This document shows, piece after piece, positions 61,501 through 64,000 of a stretch of DNA of 64,000 bases. The stretch is from Taudactylus pleione (Eukaryota; Chordata; Amphibia; Anura; Myobatrachidae): contig JAUIMM010001249.1 of the NCBI GenBank assembly GCA_031769625.1, forward strand, positions 124,001-188,000, written 5' to 3'. Below the pieces are notes generated by a model that ran no database searches, was not told the origin of the DNA, and was given only the letters and a program-made list of their open reading frames with translations. Every line of letters begins with the position of its first letter. Position 1 is the stretch's first letter. The position numbers and the translations under genes are program-made.

Positions 61501-64000
61501 TGGCCTAAAACTTGCATTTGCTGTTTTCTCTTAAACGCAACATGGGAGAAAAACCATTTCACATCACATTTGTGGGTTTTGGTCTTCAACACATCCAGTG
61601 AAATTTTGAGCTGTCTGTGTTTGCTACAAGAGGAGATAACGCAAAGTATGCGCTTTTGTGTTTCCATTGCTTTCAATGCATTTTGGCCTCAAACGTGCAT
61701 TTGCTGTTTTCTCTTAAACGCAACATGGGAGAAAAACCATTTCACATCACATTTGTGGGTCTTGGTCTTCAACACATCCAGTGAAATTTTGAGCTGTCTG
61801 TGTTTGCTACAAGAGGAGATATCACAAAGTATGCGCTTTTGTTGTTTCCATTGCTTTCAATGCATTTTGGCCTAAAACGTGCATTTGCTGTTTTCTCTTA
61901 AACGCAACATGGGAGAAAAACCATTTCACATCACATTTGTGGGTCTTGGTCTTCAACACATCCAGTGAAATTTTGAGCTGTCTGTGCTTGCTACAAGAGG
62001 AGATATCACAAAGTATGCGCTTTTGTTGTTTCCATTGCTTTCAAAGCATTTTGGCCTAAAACGTGCATTTGCTGTTTTCTCTTAAATGCAACATGGGAGA
62101 AAACCCATTTCACATCACATTTGTGGGTTTTGGTCTTCAACACATCCAGTGAAATTTTGAGCTGTCTGTGTTTGCTACAAGAGGAGATATCACAAAGTAT
62201 GCACTTTTGTTATTTCCTTTGCTTTCAATGCATTTTGGCCTAAAACTTGCATTTGCTGTTTTCTCTTAAACGCAACATGGGAGAAAAACCATTTCGCATC
62301 ACATTTGTGGGTTTTGGTCTTCAACACATCCAGTGAAATTTTGAGCTGTCTGTGTTTGCTACAAGAGGAGATAACACAAAGTATGCGCTTTTGTTGTTTC
62401 CATTGCTTTCAATGCATTTTGGCCTAAAATGTGCATTTGCTGTTTTCTCTTAAACGCAACATGGGAGAAAAACCGTTTCACATCACATTTGTGGGTCTTG
62501 GTCTTCAACACATCCAGTGAAATTTTGAGCTGTCTGTGTTTGCTACAAGAGGAGATATCACAAAGTATGCGCTTTTGTTGTTTTCATTGCTTTAAATGCA
62601 TTTTGGCATAAAACGAGCATTTGCTGTTTTCTCTTAAACGCAACATGGGAGAAAAACCATTTCACATCACATTTGTGGGTCTTGGTCTTCAACACATCCA
62701 GTGAAATTTTGAGCTGTCTGTGTTTGCTACAAGAGGAGATATCACAAAGTATGCGCTTTTGTTATTTCCATTGCTTTCAATGTATTTTGGCCTAAAACTT
62801 GCATTTGCTGTTTTCTCTTAAACGCGACATGGGAGAAAAACCATTTCACATCACATTTGTGGGTTTTGGTCTTCAACACATCCAGTGAAATTTTGAGCTG
62901 TCTGTGTTTGCTACAAGAGGAGATAACACAAAGTATGCGCTTATGTGTTTCCATTGCTTTCAATGCATTTTTGCCTCAAACGTGCATTTGCTGTTTTCTC
63001 TTAAACGCAACATGGGAGAAAAACCATTTCACATCACATTTGTGGGTCTTGGTCTTCAACACATCCAGTGAAATTTTGAGCTGTCTGTGTTTGCTACAAG
63101 AGGAGATATCACAAAGTATGCGCTTTTGTTGTTTCCATTGCTTTCAAAGCATTTTGGCCTAAAACGTGCATTTGCTGTTTTCTCTTAAACGCAACATGGG
63201 AGAAAAACCATTTCACATCACATTTGTGGGTCTTGGTCTTCAACACATCCAGTGAAATTTTGAGCTGTCTGTGTTTGCTACAAGAGGAGATATCACAAAG
63301 TATGCACTTTTGTTGTTTTCATTGCTTTCAATGCATTTTGGCATAAAACGTGCATTTGCTGTTTTCTCTTAAACGCAACATGGGAGAAAAACCATTTCAC
63401 ATCACATTTGTGGGTCTTGGTCTTCAACACATCCTGTGAAATTTTGAGCTGTCTGTGTTTGCTACAAGAGGAGATATCACAAAGTATGCGCTTTTCTTGT
63501 TTCCATTGCTTTCAAAGCATTTTGGCCTAAAACGTGCATTTGCTGTTTTCTCTTAAACGCAACATGGGAGAAAAACCATTTCACATCACATTTGTGGGTC
63601 TTGGTCTTCAACACATCCAGTGAAATTTTGAGCTGTCTGTGTTTGCTACAAGAGGAGATATCACAAAGTATGCGCTTTTCTTGTTTCCATTGCTTTCAAA
63701 GCATTTTGGCCTAAAACGTGCATTTGCTGTTTTCTCTTAAACGCAACATGGGAGAAAAACCATTTCACATCACATTTGTGGGTCTTGGTCTTCAACACAT
63801 CCAGTGAAATTTTGAGCTGTCTGTGTTTGCTACAAGAGGAGATATCACAAAGTATGCGCTTTTGTTGTTTTCATTGCTTTCAATGCATTTTGGCCTAAAA
63901 AGTGCATTTGCTGTTTTCTCTTAAACGCAACATGGGAGAAAAACCATTTCACATCACATTTGTGGGTCTTGGTCTTCAACACATCCAGTGAAATTTTGAG
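58560..64000. repeat. 21-mer duplication, 3862 bp, second copy cut by window end
   Basis: Copy 1 is about 58565-62426 and copy 2 runs from about 62427 past the window end. The 3862-bp shift (21 monomers) is fixed by private variants: AAACCGTTTCAC at 58609 and 62471, CACATCCTGTGAAAT near 59571 and 63433, and GCCTAAAAAGTGC at 60031 and 63893. Within copy 1 some monomers (60.1-62.3 kb) look more mixed, with variants such as CATTTCGCATCAC near 60639 and 62293. Confidence 0.83.

Larger units (their letters stand above)
12875..64000. repeat. 184-bp satellite array, right arm
   Basis: Continuation of the same array in the same orientation and phase, about 278 monomers, running off the window end. 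The first, interrupted monomer (12875-13044) supplies 170 bp; with 5697-5707 (11 bp) it totals 181 bp. Subtypes A, B, C, D, E, A' and G recur in ordered multimers described separately. Single-base private variants mark related blocks, such as TTTTTTCTC at 31379, 34135 and 37992. No other insertion, inversion or non-satellite segment is visible anywhere in these 51 kb. Confidence 0.97.

Noticed and set aside
12875..64000. CENP-B box in the satellite
   Set aside because: I looked for TTCG followed by CGGG at the required spacing. The consensus monomer lacks TTCG, so no CENP-B-like box is supported. This does not exclude a centromeric role.

Overview
This window is eukaryotic repetitive DNA, not a gene-dense region. 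About 57 kb is one head-to-tail satellite array with a 184-bp monomer (a 183-bp subtype is common). It fills 1-5707 and 12875-64000, roughly 310 monomers, and runs off both ends. A single insertion of about 7.17 kb (5708-12874) interrupts it. The insertion is a non-LTR retrotransposon (LINE) on the minus strand. I see no cellular gene, tRNA, rRNA, CRISPR array or bacterial feature.

The LINE is organised 5'-UTR, ORF1, ORF2, 3'-UTR. ORF1 (1062 aa) has a 21-residue alanine run and three CCHC zinc knuckles. ORF2 has an APE-type endonuclease, a reverse transcriptase with a YADD motif and a C-terminal Cys/His motif. The layout and motifs fit the L1/Tx1 group, most like the Tx1 clade known from frogs. 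An amphibian, probably anuran, genome is therefore my best guess; this is inference from family knowledge. ORF2 is broken by one in-frame TAG at codon 725 and is otherwise open to its natural end, so this looks like a young copy. The monomer it split retains 181 of 184 bp, so the insertion removed 3 bp and left no target-site duplication.

The array is hierarchical. Monomers fall into recurring subtypes, called here A (TTGTTTTC, AAACGTGC), B (TTGTTTCC, AAAGCATT), C (TTATTTCC, AAACTTGC), D (183 bp, one T shorter, CTCAAACGTGC), E (CTTGTTTCC), A' (GGCATAAAACGAGC) and G (B-like with CTCAAACG). They recur in ordered multimers: an 8-mer (1471 bp, 3.5-5.0 kb, with the LINE in a related copy), a 10-mer (1837 bp, 13.8-17.3 kb), a 4.0-4.2-kb unit (22-31 kb), a 15-mer (2756 bp, 30.3-36.0 kb, with a contracted third copy near 37-39 kb), a 7-mer (1287 bp, four places), a 24-mer (4411 bp, 42.6-51.5 kb), a regular 6-mer (1103 bp, four units, 53110-57521) and a 21-mer (3862 bp, 58.6 kb to the end). 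Neighbouring copies share rare private mutations and differ by whole-monomer gains or losses, the pattern expected from unequal crossing-over and local amplification. A centromeric or other heterochromatic location is plausible but not shown by sequence alone. The many short open frames in the array are by-products of the repeat.
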